Assembly (NCBI GenBank): GCA_903892415.1
Contig: CAITIQ010000384.1
Span: forward strand, 1 to 59,199
DNA: 59,199 nt
Direction of reading: 5' to 3'
Source of the DNA: an uncultured delta proteobacterium
GTDB lineage: Bacteria > Myxococcota_A > Polyangia > Polyangiales > Polyangiaceae
Shown here piece after piece: positions 11,042 through 20,086 of this stretch. The translations under genes and the position numbers were made by a program. The notes below the pieces were generated by a model that ran no database searches, was not told the DNA's origin, and was given only the letters and a program-made list of their open reading frames with translations. Position 1 is the first letter of the stretch; every line of letters begins with the position of its first letter.

Positions 11042-12487
11042 ATGAGCGAACGAATCGGACGGCGAGCAATCCTTGCAGGTAGTGCGGCGGCGGCGGTGGT
11101 GGCTTTCGATCCGATCGGGCGCTCCTGGGTGACGACAGCCCATGCGAGTTGTGGAGCCGGAGGAATCTCGATTCCGAATTTGGATGGTGAGCTCACCGTC
11201 GATCCGGCTGCCATCGCGGAGGCAGCTGACGACTTCGGCCACATCATCTCGCGAACGCCGATCGCTGTGCTGCGACCTGCTTCTGCCAAAGACATTCGCA
11301 AGATGGTGAAGTACGCCAACGATCACGGTCTCAAGGTCGCGATGCGCGGTCAGGGCCACTCGACGCAGGGCCAAGCGCAAGTTCAAGGCGGCGTCGTGAT
11401 CGACTCCCGCACGCTCAACGTGATCCACTCGATCACGAACAAGCGGGCTGTGGTGGATGCCGGTGTCACCTGGAGCGCGCTTGTTGCAGCGAGCATCGCT
11501 GACGGTCGCACTCCGCCTGTGCTCACCGACTACCTCGATCTCTCGGTCGGCGGCACGCTCTCGGTGGGCGGCGTTGGTGGTGCGACCAATCGCAAGGGCG
11601 TCCAACTCGACAACGTGATCGAACTCGATGTCGTGACAGGCAAAGGCAAGCTGGTGACCTGCTCGAAGACGAAGAAGCGCGATCTATTCGAGGCGGTGTT
11701 GGGTGGTCTCGGCCAGTACGGCATCATCGTGAAGGCCACGCTCAGGCTCGAAGCCGCCAAGGAGAGTGCCCGCATCTACCGACTGATCTACGCCGACGTC
11801 GATCAGTACGTGGCCGATCAGGTGACGCTCGCCGATGACGAGCGCTTCGACTATCTCGAGGGTCAAGTTCAGCCCAACGGCCTCGGTGGTTTCCAATACA
11901 TGATCGAGGCGGCCGCGTGGTTCAGTGACCCCAATCTACCCGACGATGATGATCTGCTCGATGGGCTCTCGTTCGACAGCTCCACGGTGGAAGACCAACC
12001 CTACGAACAATGGCTGCGTCGCCTCGAGCCGACCATCGCCTTCCTCAAGCTGATCGGCATATGGGGCTTCCCGCACCCCTGGCTGGACCTGTTCCTTCCG
12101 GCGAGTGAGGCCGCGAGCTTCGTTGGTACGGCCCTCACCACGGTGGCGACCGACACGCAGGACCCGATTCTGTTTTACCCGTTCAAGCGCAGCAAGCTCA
12201 CGCGCCCGCTGTTCCGCGTGCCGGAGGAAGATGTGGTCTTCCTATTCGATATTCTGCGAACCGCACCGCCCATCCCTGGGGTGCCCGAGGCTCTTGTCGA
12301 TCTCAATCGTTCGCTCTACGACATCGCCGCCGCCGTGGGTGGTACACGCTACCCGATCAGCAGCATTCCCTTCGACCCGTCCGACTGGGAGCAGCACTAT
12401 GGTGACGAATGGGAGAACGTGATCGAACTCAAGTGCGAGTACGATCCAAACAATGTGCTAACGCCTGGCCAGAATATCTTCCCCTAA
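11042..12487 (+). CDS. Tat-exported FAD-binding oxidoreductase (cytokinin oxidase-like fold)
   Basis: 481 residues. The N terminus has a twin-arginine signal (SERIGRRAILAGSAAAAVVAF) with an Ala-rich core, predicting export of a folded flavoprotein. The FAD_binding_4 (PCMH-type) domain follows, with TPIAVLRPASAKDIRKMVKY, the GQGHSTQGQAQ block that in this family often precedes or contains the flavin-linking site, and LSVGGTLSVGGVGGAT. The C-terminal half fits the cytokinin dehydrogenase-like substrate domain and ends with the family-typical YDPNNVLTPGQNIF. The substrate cannot be told from sequence; cytokinin itself is unlikely evidence-wise. A small protein gene follows 21 bases downstream on the same strand, probably in one transcript. 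Confidence 0.88.
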   Translation: MSERIGRRAILAGSAAAAVVAFDPIGRSWVTTAHASCGAGGISIPNLDGELTVDPAAIAEAADDFGHIISRTPIAVLRPASAKDIRKMVKYANDHGLKVAMRGQGHSTQGQAQVQGGVVIDSRTLNVIHSITNKRAVVDAGVTWSALVAASIADGRTPPVLTDYLDLSVGGTLSVGGVGGATNRKGVQLDNVIELDVVTGKGKLVTCSKTKKRDLFEAVLGGLGQYGIIVKATLRLEAAKESARIYRLIYADVDQYVADQVTLADDERFDYLEGQVQPNGLGGFQYMIEAAAWFSDPNLPDDDDLLDGLSFDSSTVEDQPYEQWLRRLEPTIAFLKLIGIWGFPHPWLDLFLPASEAASFVGTALTTVATDTQDPILFYPFKRSKLTRPLFRVPEEDVVFLFDILRTAPPIPGVPEALVDLNRSLYDIAAAVGGTRYPISSIPFDPSDWEQHYGDEWENVIELKCEYDPNNVLTPGQNIFP

Positions 12488-12508
12488 TCCCCAAGGAACA
12501 AGAGTTCG

Positions 12509-12886
12509 ATGAAGACCTGTGATGTTGACGCGCTCGGAATGGATGCCGTTGAGTTTGTCTATCAGGGACAAGTGAAAGGCGATGATTTGCGCGCAATGGT
12601 GGCCAAGTACAAAGACCTTCGAGCCACGCGAGGAGCCGAACGTTACAACATCGTGGACACGCTTCAGGTGACTGGAGTGGACAAGGAACTCGGCCCAATC
12701 CTGGGCGAGGTCCTCGAACTCTTTCGCGAAGGAGGCGGCAAGGACGTGATCATGGCCGCCACCGAGGACTTCGTGCGCATGCTTGGTCGGAGCATGAGCT
12801 TCAGCGCTGGCGTGAAGTTGCACCTCGTACCGGATCGAAAAGCTGCGATCGAGAAGCTGAGAGACCTGCGCACCGGCGCTACCTGA
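12509..12886 (+). CDS. Small uncharacterised protein, STAS-like
   Basis: 125 residues with no signal peptide. The pattern starts with a strand (VEFVYQGQVKGDDLRAMVAK) and continues with TRGAERYNIVDTLQVTGVDK and a helix-strand pair DVIMAATEDFVRMLGRSMSF. This resembles the small alpha/beta STAS or SpoIIAA-like proteins that are frequent in Myxococcota, but I cannot assign it firmly. It follows the Tat-exported oxidoreductase by 21 bases with an AAGGAA upstream of the ATG. A functional link with the exported enzyme would be unexpected because this protein should be cytoplasmic. Confidence 0.65.
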   Translation: MKTCDVDALGMDAVEFVYQGQVKGDDLRAMVAKYKDLRATRGAERYNIVDTLQVTGVDKELGPILGEVLELFREGGGKDVIMAATEDFVRMLGRSMSFSAGVKLHLVPDRKAAIEKLRDLRTGAT

Positions 12887-13014
12887 ACTCGTTAATTACT
12901 GGCGAGGGCACCGCCTAGGAGGTTTGACGATCCACCCCATATGGGAGATCGCGACACCTCGGCGATGTCCTCGCTCCGTTTTGTTGGCTCGACGGAGCAC
13001 GAGCGCCGTCTGGT

Positions 13015-16000
13015 TTAGTCTTCTCGTCGGCTGAAGCTCGGCCCTGGATGTTGATGGATGCCAGTGGGCGGCTCACTACCGTGCGCTGCGCCCGCGTGTG
13101 CTTCCTCGCCCTCATTGGGCAAGCCGCTGCGCGTGTGATCTTCGGGCTTCATACCGACGAGGCGGCGCAAGAGTACCGAGACGTCATCGAGGATGGAGTA
13201 GGTGACCGGCGTAGCGACGAGCGTGAGCAAGAGCGCCATCGATTGGCCGCCGATGATCACGTAGCCGGTGGCGCGATTGGTTCCCGCGCCTGCTCCGCTC
13301 GAGAGCACGAGGGGAATCATGCCGGCAACGAAGGCCACGGTGGTCATCAGGATCGGACGCAACCGATCCTTGTTGGCCTGCAGGATGGCCTCAAGGCGCG
13401 GTAGGCCCTCGCGACGAAGCTGGATGGTGTGATCCACCTGCAGGATGCTGTTCTTCTTCACGACGCCGAAGAGCACGAGGATGCCCAAGGCCGAGAAGAT
13501 GTTGAGCGATTGGTTGAAGATGATGACCGCGAGGATGGCGAAGGGAACCGTGAGCGGCAGGCTGATCAGAATCGTGATCGGGTGGATGAAGCTCTCGAAC
13601 TGTGCCGCGAGCACCAAGTACATGAAGATGAAGGAGAGCAGGAAGGCGAGCAGGAAGTTCTTGCCTGCACGACCGAGCTCCTTCGACTGGCCCATCGGCT
13701 GGAGGTCGTAGCCAGGGGCCATCTTCAGATTCTTGGCCTCGTTGTTCACGGCGTCGAGCACCGCCTGCTGAGAAGCTCCGGGCAGCAAGTTGGCGTAGAT
13801 GTAGACCGACTTCTTGCGCGCGAAACGGTCGATGCGCGACGGACCGGAGCCCTCCGAAATATCGACCACGTTCTCGAGCGCGACGGTGCCCAGCTTGGCG
13901 GAGGGAACCGTCAGCTGCTTGAGCTTGCTGATCTCATTGCGGCCGCCCGGGATCGCGCGAACGAACACGTCGTACTGCTCGCCCTTCTCGGTGTAGTTGC
14001 CGACGTCATAGCCGCCAACCATCAGCCGCAAGGCGCTGGCGATATCGACAACGCTCACCCCGAGTTCGGCGGCGCGTTTACGGTTGATCACGATGCGTGC
14101 CTCCGGTTTGCCGACCACCAGCGAGGTGTCTGAGTCAGCCACGCCGGGTGCGCTACGCAGCGCGATCATCAGCTTCTCGGTGTACTCCTCGAGCTGCTTC
14201 ATCTCGAAGCCCTGGACCTGCAGCTGCACGGCGGCGGCAGGTCCTCCTCCGGAGAACGCGGGGATCGGCCCGACTTGCACGCGGAGCTTCTCTCGCTCGG
14301 CGTGGCTCTCGGTCATTTGGCGCGCGACTACCACGACGTCTTGCTGCGTTCGCGTACGCTCCTTCGGCGGCTTCATCTTCACGTAGATGGTCGCGAGGTT
14401 GGGCGTTTGTTGCGCGTCATCGCCCATGGTGGTGAGCGCGTACTCGACCTCGGGCAGGTCTTCCATCTCGGCGGCGATGCGGCCCGCGATGATGCGGGTA
14501 GCCTCCAAACTGACGCCCTCCGGTGCACGCATGGTGATGCCGAACTGGGACTCGTCCTCCTCGGGTAGGAAGTTCTTGTTGGCCATCCCGGCCAGCGGAA
14601 CCGTGCTGAAGAAGGTCGCTGCAGTGGCGATCACCACGACCCAACGGTGGCGCATCGACCAGCCGAGAATCTTCATGTAGGCGCCTTCAACGAGCTTATA
14701 CGGCGAGAACCAAGAGGCCTTTGGCGGCGGAGCGTTCGGCACGTGCACGTGCTTCTTGAACAGCTTCGAACTCAGCATCGGCGTCAGCACGAAGCTCACG
14801 ATCATCGAGACGAAGATCGAGAAGGCCATGGTCAGGCCGAAGGAGTTGAGGAACCTGCCGACGATGCCGCTCATGAACGCGACCGGGAGGAAGACCACGA
14901 TCAGCGACAAGGTGGTGGCGAGCACCGCGAGTCCGATCTCCTTGGTGCCGTCGAGCGCCGCGGTGAACGGGTCTTTGCCCTTTTCCTCGATGTGTTTGTA
15001 GATGTTCTCGAGCACGACGATGGCGTCGTCGATCACGATGCCGACCGCCAGCGTGAGACCGAGCATGGTCAGCGAGTTGAGCGTGAACTTCGCCTGAGCC
15101 ATCAGCGCGAAGGTGCTGATGATGCTGACCGGGATGGCCAGCGCGGCGATGAAGGTCGAGCGGAAGTTGCCGAGGAATAGAAGCACCACCAGCGCGGCGA
15201 GGATCGAACCAATGATCAGGTGCTCCTTGACCGCGTGGATGGCGTTCCCGACGAACTCAGACTGATCACGCGCGATTTTCACGCCGTAGCCCTCGGGCCA
15301 CTGCGCCTTCATCTCGTCGAGCCGCTCTTTGATGGTCTCCACCACCTCGACCGTGTTCTGCCCGCTCTGCTTGCGGATGTTGAGGATCACGGCCGGCTTG
15401 CCGCGCATGTAACCGACGCTCACCGGCTCGGCTTTGCCGTCCTCCACCGTGGCGATGTCCCCGATACGAATGATGTAGTTGTCGCGGGAAACGATGGCGA
15501 TCTCGCGCAGTTCGTCCACCGACTTCACGCGCCCGAGCGTGCGCACCGTGAGTACGAGCGGACCCTGTTCGATACGGCCGCTGGGGTACTCGATGTTTTG
15601 TGCGCGCAAGGCTCGTTCGACGTCCAGCGGCGAGAGGCCGAGCTTCTTCACCTTGTCGGGATCGACCCAGACGTTGATCTGCCGCTCGCGACCACCGATC
15701 ACCGTGACCTGGCCGACGCCGTTGATCGATTCGATCTGCCGCTTGACTGTCTTGCTTGCGAACTCGGTTACTTCGCGCTCGTCCCCGGGGCCCGAGATCA
15801 CCAGCGTCAGGATCGGCGTTGCGTCCGGATCGAGCTTGATGATCTGCGGCTCTTCGGCGCCCGGCGGCAGCGTGTTCTTGATCGAGTTGACGCGCTCGGA
15901 GACCTCTTGCGCCGCGACGTGAATGTCCTTGTCCAAGCTGAACTGGACGAACACCTGACTCACGCCCTCGACCGAGACCGACCGCAGCTCATCGATGCCG

Positions 16001-16227
16001 GAGAGCGTATTGACCGCGCTCTCGATCTTGTCGCTGACCTCCGACTCCACCTGTTCGGGGGCCGCACCAGGAATGACCGTGGTCACCGTCACGATCGGAA
16101 AGTCGATCTTGGGGAAGCGGTCCACGCCGAGCCCGCCGTAGGAGAACGCTCCCACCACGGTGAGAAGGAGCGCGATCACCGTGGCGAAAACCGGCCTCTT
16201 AACGCAAATCGCTGCTAGCCACTGCAT
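13015..16227 (-). CDS. RND efflux transporter, inner-membrane pump subunit (AcrB/HAE-1 type)
   Basis: 1070 residues, the usual size for a hydrophobe/amphiphile efflux RND pump. The N terminus (MQWLAAICVKRPVFATVIAL) is the first transmembrane helix. Porter-domain signatures GVDRFPKIDFPIV and PGAAPEQVE follow. Helix 4 carries the proton-relay pair Asp-Asp in LAVGIVIDDAIVVLENI. The second half repeats the fold with LGILVLFGVVKKNSILQVDH. The C terminus is a charged, His-rich tail (about residues 1040-1070). It is 72 bases downstream of the adaptor gene on the same strand. No outer-membrane TolC-type gene is adjacent. Substrate not predictable; antibiotic or solvent export is the family norm. Confidence 0.95.
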   Translation of the reverse strand: MQWLAAICVKRPVFATVIALLLTVVGAFSYGGLGVDRFPKIDFPIVTVTTVIPGAAPEQVESEVSDKIESAVNTLSGIDELRSVSVEGVSQVFVQFSLDKDIHVAAQEVSERVNSIKNTLPPGAEEPQIIKLDPDATPILTLVISGPGDEREVTEFASKTVKRQIESINGVGQVTVIGGRERQINVWVDPDKVKKLGLSPLDVERALRAQNIEYPSGRIEQGPLVLTVRTLGRVKSVDELREIAIVSRDNYIIRIGDIATVEDGKAEPVSVGYMRGKPAVILNIRKQSGQNTVEVVETIKERLDEMKAQWPEGYGVKIARDQSEFVGNAIHAVKEHLIIGSILAALVVLLFLGNFRSTFIAALAIPVSIISTFALMAQAKFTLNSLTMLGLTLAVGIVIDDAIVVLENIYKHIEEKGKDPFTAALDGTKEIGLAVLATTLSLIVVFLPVAFMSGIVGRFLNSFGLTMAFSIFVSMIVSFVLTPMLSSKLFKKHVHVPNAPPPKASWFSPYKLVEGAYMKILGWSMRHRWVVVIATAATFFSTVPLAGMANKNFLPEEDESQFGITMRAPEGVSLEATRIIAGRIAAEMEDLPEVEYALTTMGDDAQQTPNLATIYVKMKPPKERTRTQQDVVVVARQMTESHAEREKLRVQVGPIPAFSGGGPAAAVQLQVQGFEMKQLEEYTEKLMIALRSAPGVADSDTSLVVGKPEARIVINRKRAAELGVSVVDIASALRLMVGGYDVGNYTEKGEQYDVFVRAIPGGRNEISKLKQLTVPSAKLGTVALENVVDISEGSGPSRIDRFARKKSVYIYANLLPGASQQAVLDAVNNEAKNLKMAPGYDLQPMGQSKELGRAGKNFLLAFLLSFIFMYLVLAAQFESFIHPITILISLPLTVPFAILAVIIFNQSLNIFSALGILVLFGVVKKNSILQVDHTIQLRREGLPRLEAILQANKDRLRPILMTTVAFVAGMIPLVLSSGAGAGTNRATGYVIIGGQSMALLLTLVATPVTYSILDDVSVLLRRLVGMKPEDHTRSGLPNEGEEAHAGAAHGSEPPTGIHQHPGPSFSRRED

Positions 16228-16299
16228 GGTTCATCTTCCGAGGTTTGGCGCTCGCGAGCGCGGTGCTCCAAGGGAGCCGACTGCTTCCGAGAGTTGCTG

Positions 16300-17526
16300 C
16301 TAACGAGTGACCTTCGCGCCGTCCGAGAGGTTCTCGAGGTTCTCCACCGCGACTTCCTCGCCCACCTTCAACTGGCCTTTGACCTCGACGCGGTCCCCTT
16401 GGACTTGGCCGGTGGTGACGATCCTCTCCACCACACGCTCTCCGTCTCGCACGAACAGCTTGCTGCCTCCGGTCACCGGGATCAGCGCTTTGCGCGGCAC
16501 GGTGAGGACCTTCATTGGGTCACCGGTCAGGTCCACGGTGGCGCGCACGAAGAAGCCCGGCCGTAGCTTGAGATTACCGTTGGCCACCTCCGCCTCGATC
16601 GGCAGGGTGCGAGTTTGGGCCTTCACCGAGGCCCCAATGCGCTTGATGTTGGCCTTGAACACCTCGTTGGGGAAAGCGGCCACTGAAAGCTGCAGTTGGT
16701 TTCCAACGCTGATCCGAGCCGAATCCACTTCGGGAACGTCGAAGCGGAAGCGCAATACGTCGTCACGGACCAGCACGGCTACCACGCGACCGGGAGGCGC
16801 ATATTCGCCCTCGGAGATGCGCTTGGCCTCGATCAAGCCGTCAAACGGTGCGCGAATGCGTGTGTCTTCCACCGACTTGGAGGAAAGGCCGGCCTGTGAT
16901 TGGGACGCCAAGAGCGAGGTCCACGACTGCTCGGCGCCATTGCGGGCACTCTCATAGCCGGCGTCACTGCGTTCCTTCACGCTCTTGGCTTGGTCGAAGG
17001 CAGACTTGGAGATGGCTCCAGCCTCAAACAGCGACTTGGCTCGCTCGAAGTCGGACCGGGCCAAGTCACTGGCTTCACGGGCCATTTTCACCTCGGCTAC
17101 GTCATCCACGGCGAAGGGCTTGGCGTTCGACAGGCCGAGGCGGGCGCGTTGAGACGCCGCTGTGGCGTTGGCCACGTCGAGCCGCAGGGCCGCTTCCCGC
17201 CCGTCGAGCTGCACGAGCACGTCCCCTTTTCGGACACGCGAGCCGAGGTCCACGTTGACCGCCAACACCGAGCCAGCGGTCTGCGCCGCAACCTCGCTGC
17301 GCTCATCCGGATCCAACGTGCCGCTCACCTCTAGGCGCGCCGGTACTGCCTCCTCGATAGCCGCGACAAACTTGGTTGCAACCGCGGCTTTCTCCGCCGT
17401 CTCCGCGCCAGGCTCGGTTTTTTGCGCGGCGTCCGTCTTCTTGCAGGCTGCCAGCGAGGTTGTGGTCAAAAGGAGAGTCGCGAGGAGGTAAGCACCCTTC
17501 GCTTTGCTAAGTTGAAGCTTCCGCAT
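16300..17526 (-). CDS. RND efflux periplasmic adaptor (membrane fusion) lipoprotein
   Basis: 408 residues from the ATG at 17526, chosen because it opens a lipoprotein signal (AYLLATLLLTTTSLAACKKT, Cys28). A longer frame to 17571 has no signal at its start. The core is a membrane-fusion protein. The first lipoyl half carries VLAVNVDLGSRVRKGDVLVQ, a long coiled-coil hairpin (about 115-200) includes KSLFEAGAISKSAFDQAKS, and the second lipoyl half has DTRIRAPFDGLIEAKRISEG, before beta-barrel and membrane-proximal domains. It anchors to the inner membrane and bridges the RND pump to an outer-membrane channel. The order adaptor then pump is the standard operon arrangement. Confidence 0.94.
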   Translation of the reverse strand: MRKLQLSKAKGAYLLATLLLTTTSLAACKKTDAAQKTEPGAETAEKAAVATKFVAAIEEAVPARLEVSGTLDPDERSEVAAQTAGSVLAVNVDLGSRVRKGDVLVQLDGREAALRLDVANATAASQRARLGLSNAKPFAVDDVAEVKMAREASDLARSDFERAKSLFEAGAISKSAFDQAKSVKERSDAGYESARNGAEQSWTSLLASQSQAGLSSKSVEDTRIRAPFDGLIEAKRISEGEYAPPGRVVAVLVRDDVLRFRFDVPEVDSARISVGNQLQLSVAAFPNEVFKANIKRIGASVKAQTRTLPIEAEVANGNLKLRPGFFVRATVDLTGDPMKVLTVPRKALIPVTGGSKLFVRDGERVVERIVTTGQVQGDRVEVKGQLKVGEEVAVENLENLSDGAKVTR

Positions 17527-17694
17527 GCTGCCTCGACGGTCTATGGCCTGGTTCGAAGGGCCCCCGAACACATGGGGGACAACTAGAGTTCGGCTAAACG
17601 CTAATCAAGCCGGCCCGCTCTATTAAGCAGTGACTCACTGCGCTGGCAACCGATGAGCCAACTCACTAACTTCGTGAGCACGCTTCTTCACGCT

Positions 17695-19014
17695 TCAGAG
17701 CTGGTGTCGGAAAAGTGACCAAAACCAGTCGGTAAAGCGACTTACGGGTGAACGTGCTTTCCACTGTTCGTAACTGCACGGTTCGGCGGCTTCGAGGTTG
17801 TGTTGGTGATTGCGGACGATGGCTTGCGCGAGGGTGCTGCACAGGATGAGCACCGAAAGTTCGTAGTTCAGTCGGAAGCTGCGCGGATCGAGGTTGCTAG
17901 AGCCGAGCACCGACAGCTGCTGGTCGTAAATCAGCGTCTTTTCATGCAGTACTTCGCGGGTGTGCTGGAAGATGCGCACCTTGGCCGCTAGTAGACCGCC
18001 CCAGAAATGCCGGCTGGCTGCGTCGACCACCGGCAAGTCACTTTCTTTGGGTAGCAACAAGAGGCACTGCGCGCCCCGCCTGGTGATGCCACGCAAGGCT
18101 CGTCGCCAGCGCGCCGAAGGGATGAAGTAGGCGCAGCTCACGCGGAGTTCTCGTTCGACCCCCCAAGCCGCGTGGGCCAGTGACCATTGGAGCAGGTTGA
18201 GGAAGCCTGGCTGGCTCCCGATCGCCATGATTTGTGCGTCGCCAGCGTGCGGACACTGAAACTCGGGCGGCTTTTCGTCGGCGCCCTCCCCGTGGAACCA
18301 CATAGCGTCGAACAGGTGGGCGAGCTCGGCGACGATTGGCCCGAACAGCAGCACTGCAGCATCGCGCCACTGGCCTTTGCCCAGCTCGTAGCCAACGTAG
18401 GAGTCTCCAAGGTTGCGTCCGCCGACCACCGCGAACGAGCCGAAAGGCCCTGAAGCTTCGCCGGTGGGAGGCTCGCTCGCCTCGGCCCAGCTTGCAGGCG
18501 CGTCCACGATCAGCAACTTACGATGGTCTCTCGCGTTGGGGCGCCAGGGCTGGATCTTCCCGATGCGCGAGATGCGAAGCCGCCACGGTGCGACCGGATT
18601 GAACTCGATGATATGACCACCCGCTTCGCTCAGCGGGCGCCAGAAGTCGGGGCCTGCGTCGGCCGAGCCGATCGAATCGACAAGGACTCGGACGAACACC
18701 CCGCGTTGTGCAGCCCGAGTCAGGGCATCGCGGACGCGCCGACCGGAGTCATCGTCCTCGACGATGTACATCTCGAAGTCGATGCGCGTACGGGCCGCGG
18801 CGATGCCGGCGAGCATCCACGCCAGTTGCTCGCGTCCATCGGCCAGGAAGCGCGCTCGATTGTGCGGGATGAAGACCGGGGCTTTGCGCGAGACGCTGAA
18901 AAAGGCGCCTAGACTGGCCCAGCGCGTTTGACCGCGAAGGGCTCGCTCGAACCGCTCGCGCCAAGCTTCGCTACCGAAGCGAGGTGCAGGCTGGCTGGTC
19001 GTAGGACGAGGCAT
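17695..19014 (-). CDS. Phospholipase D-like / cardiolipin synthase family protein
   Basis: 439 residues from ATG 19014. Two HKD motifs define the phospholipase D superfamily: H164-x-K166-x4-D171 (in RDHRKLLIVD) and H357-x-K359-x4-D364 (in LHEKTLIYD) followed by GSSNLDPRS. The arrangement fits bacterial cardiolipin synthase-like enzymes, which transfer phosphatidyl groups, but the two N-terminal transmembrane helices of Cls are absent here. A soluble or peripherally bound phosphatidyltransferase or phosphodiesterase is the best reading. A much longer open frame extends to 19779, but it runs antisense through the SUMF1-type gene and has no coding character. It is divergent from that gene over 75 bases. 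Confidence 0.88.
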   Translation of the reverse strand: MPRPTTSQPAPRFGSEAWRERFERALRGQTRWASLGAFFSVSRKAPVFIPHNRARFLADGREQLAWMLAGIAAARTRIDFEMYIVEDDDSGRRVRDALTRAAQRGVFVRVLVDSIGSADAGPDFWRPLSEAGGHIIEFNPVAPWRLRISRIGKIQPWRPNARDHRKLLIVDAPASWAEASEPPTGEASGPFGSFAVVGGRNLGDSYVGYELGKGQWRDAAVLLFGPIVAELAHLFDAMWFHGEGADEKPPEFQCPHAGDAQIMAIGSQPGFLNLLQWSLAHAAWGVERELRVSCAYFIPSARWRRALRGITRRGAQCLLLLPKESDLPVVDAASRHFWGGLLAAKVRIFQHTREVLHEKTLIYDQQLSVLGSSNLDPRSFRLNYELSVLILCSTLAQAIVRNHQHNLEAAEPCSYEQWKARSPVSRFTDWFWSLFRHQL

Positions 19015-19089
19015 CTCGGCTCTTCGTAGGGTCGCGCTGCTTCGGGCGTCAAACTTGCCGCAGGTACCGGACGTGTGCCAAAGGCGGTC

Positions 19090-20085
19090 ATGGCTTGGGT
19101 TCGGACCGACGTTACGGCGCGGCGTAGGATGGCGCTCTTGGCTCTGGGGGCGCTCGCGCTGCTCGGCGCGTGCGACCGCACGTCGGAGCGCTCGCCCACG
19201 GACCCTCCCGTGCGTGAGGACGGTGCACGCACGAGTGCGAGCTCGCTCGCTAGCGTAGCCGAACGACCGGCTGCGACCGCGACCGCGAGCGGGACTCCGA
19301 GCGCAATTCCGCCTTCGCTCTCGCCTTCGGCTTCGGCGCCGGCTTCGGTGCCGGAGGCCAACGAGAATACGAGTGGAAGTTGTGCCGCAGATATGGTCCA
19401 GGTGCAGGGGGAGTACTGCCCCGCCCTTACGCAGGTCTGCGACAAGCACCACACCGAGTTCGAGAACGCGAAAGAGAGCAAGACGGTCAGCGAACGCTGT
19501 CTTTCGTACCGTCCATCGACCTGCGTTTCGAAGCAGCGGCGCAGCGTAAAATTCTGCATGGACCGCTATGAGTACCCCAACGTGGTGGGGGAGATTCCGC
19601 GCGTCCTCACCTCGTGGAAGAGCGCAAAAAAAATGTGTGAGGCGCGTGGCAAACGGCTCTGCACCGAGGACGAGTTCAACTTCGCCTGCGAAGGTCCTTC
19701 GATGTTGCCGTACGTCTACGGCCATGATCGTAACAAGCAAATCTGCGCCATCGACAAGGAGTATCGCTACCCCGATCACTCCAAGGTGCTGCCCGAGTAC
19801 GACGAGTGCCTCGCGCTCGATTGGTGCAAAGCCGAGTTGACGCGGCTCGATCAGCGCGAGCCGATTGGACAGCGCACGACCTGTCGCTCGTGGGCCGGCG
19901 TGTTCGATCTCAACGGCAATGTGAACGAGTGGGTCAACCTACCGAAGGAGAAAGCCCCCAATCGCAGCGGACTCAAAGGTGGCTGGTGGGGCCCGGTGCG
20001 CGGCCGCTGCAGACCCACGGTCACCTTCCACAAAGAGAGCGACTACGGCTACGAAGCAGGCTTTCGCTGCTGCACCGACTCTTGA
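19090..20085 (+). CDS. SUMF1/formylglycine-generating-enzyme-fold lipoprotein
   Basis: About 331 residues. The signal peptide (RRRMALLALGALALLGACD) ends in a good lipobox with Cys28. An Ala/Ser/Pro/Thr-rich linker (about 35-95) leads to a domain with RSVKFCMDRYEYPN, AKKMCEARGKRLCTEDEFNFAC, GVFDLNGNVNEWV and the final GFRCC. These are hallmark blocks of the SUMF1/EgtB/PvdO fold. This branch, common on myxobacterial cell surfaces, carries many disulfide-type cysteines, and I see no clear formylglycine-generating copper-site cysteine pair, so a structural or carbohydrate-binding role is as likely as catalysis. GTG at 19075 and ATG at 19129 are alternative starts. It ends one base from a convergent gene. 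Confidence 0.82.
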   Translation: MAWVRTDVTARRRMALLALGALALLGACDRTSERSPTDPPVREDGARTSASSLASVAERPAATATASGTPSAIPPSLSPSASAPASVPEANENTSGSCAADMVQVQGEYCPALTQVCDKHHTEFENAKESKTVSERCLSYRPSTCVSKQRRSVKFCMDRYEYPNVVGEIPRVLTSWKSAKKMCEARGKRLCTEDEFNFACEGPSMLPYVYGHDRNKQICAIDKEYRYPDHSKVLPEYDECLALDWCKAELTRLDQREPIGQRTTCRSWAGVFDLNGNVNEWVNLPKEKAPNRSGLKGGWWGPVRGRCRPTVTFHKESDYGYEAGFRCCTDS

Positions 20086-20086
20086 C

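Noticed and set aside
12973..12998. Seven-base hairpin with a 12-base loop after the RND gene
   Set aside because: Stem GCTCCGT/ACGGAGC is short with a long loop and no T-tract, too weak to call as a terminator.
15220..16218. 332-residue plus-strand reading frame opposite the RND pump
   Set aside because: Composition is Asp/His/Leu-biased with no recognisable motif, and the opposite strand encodes a clear RND transporter.
19015..19779. N-terminal extension of the phospholipase D-like gene
   Set aside because: The extension is antisense to the SUMF1-fold gene and low in coding signal; the ATG at 19014 gives a normal-length protein.
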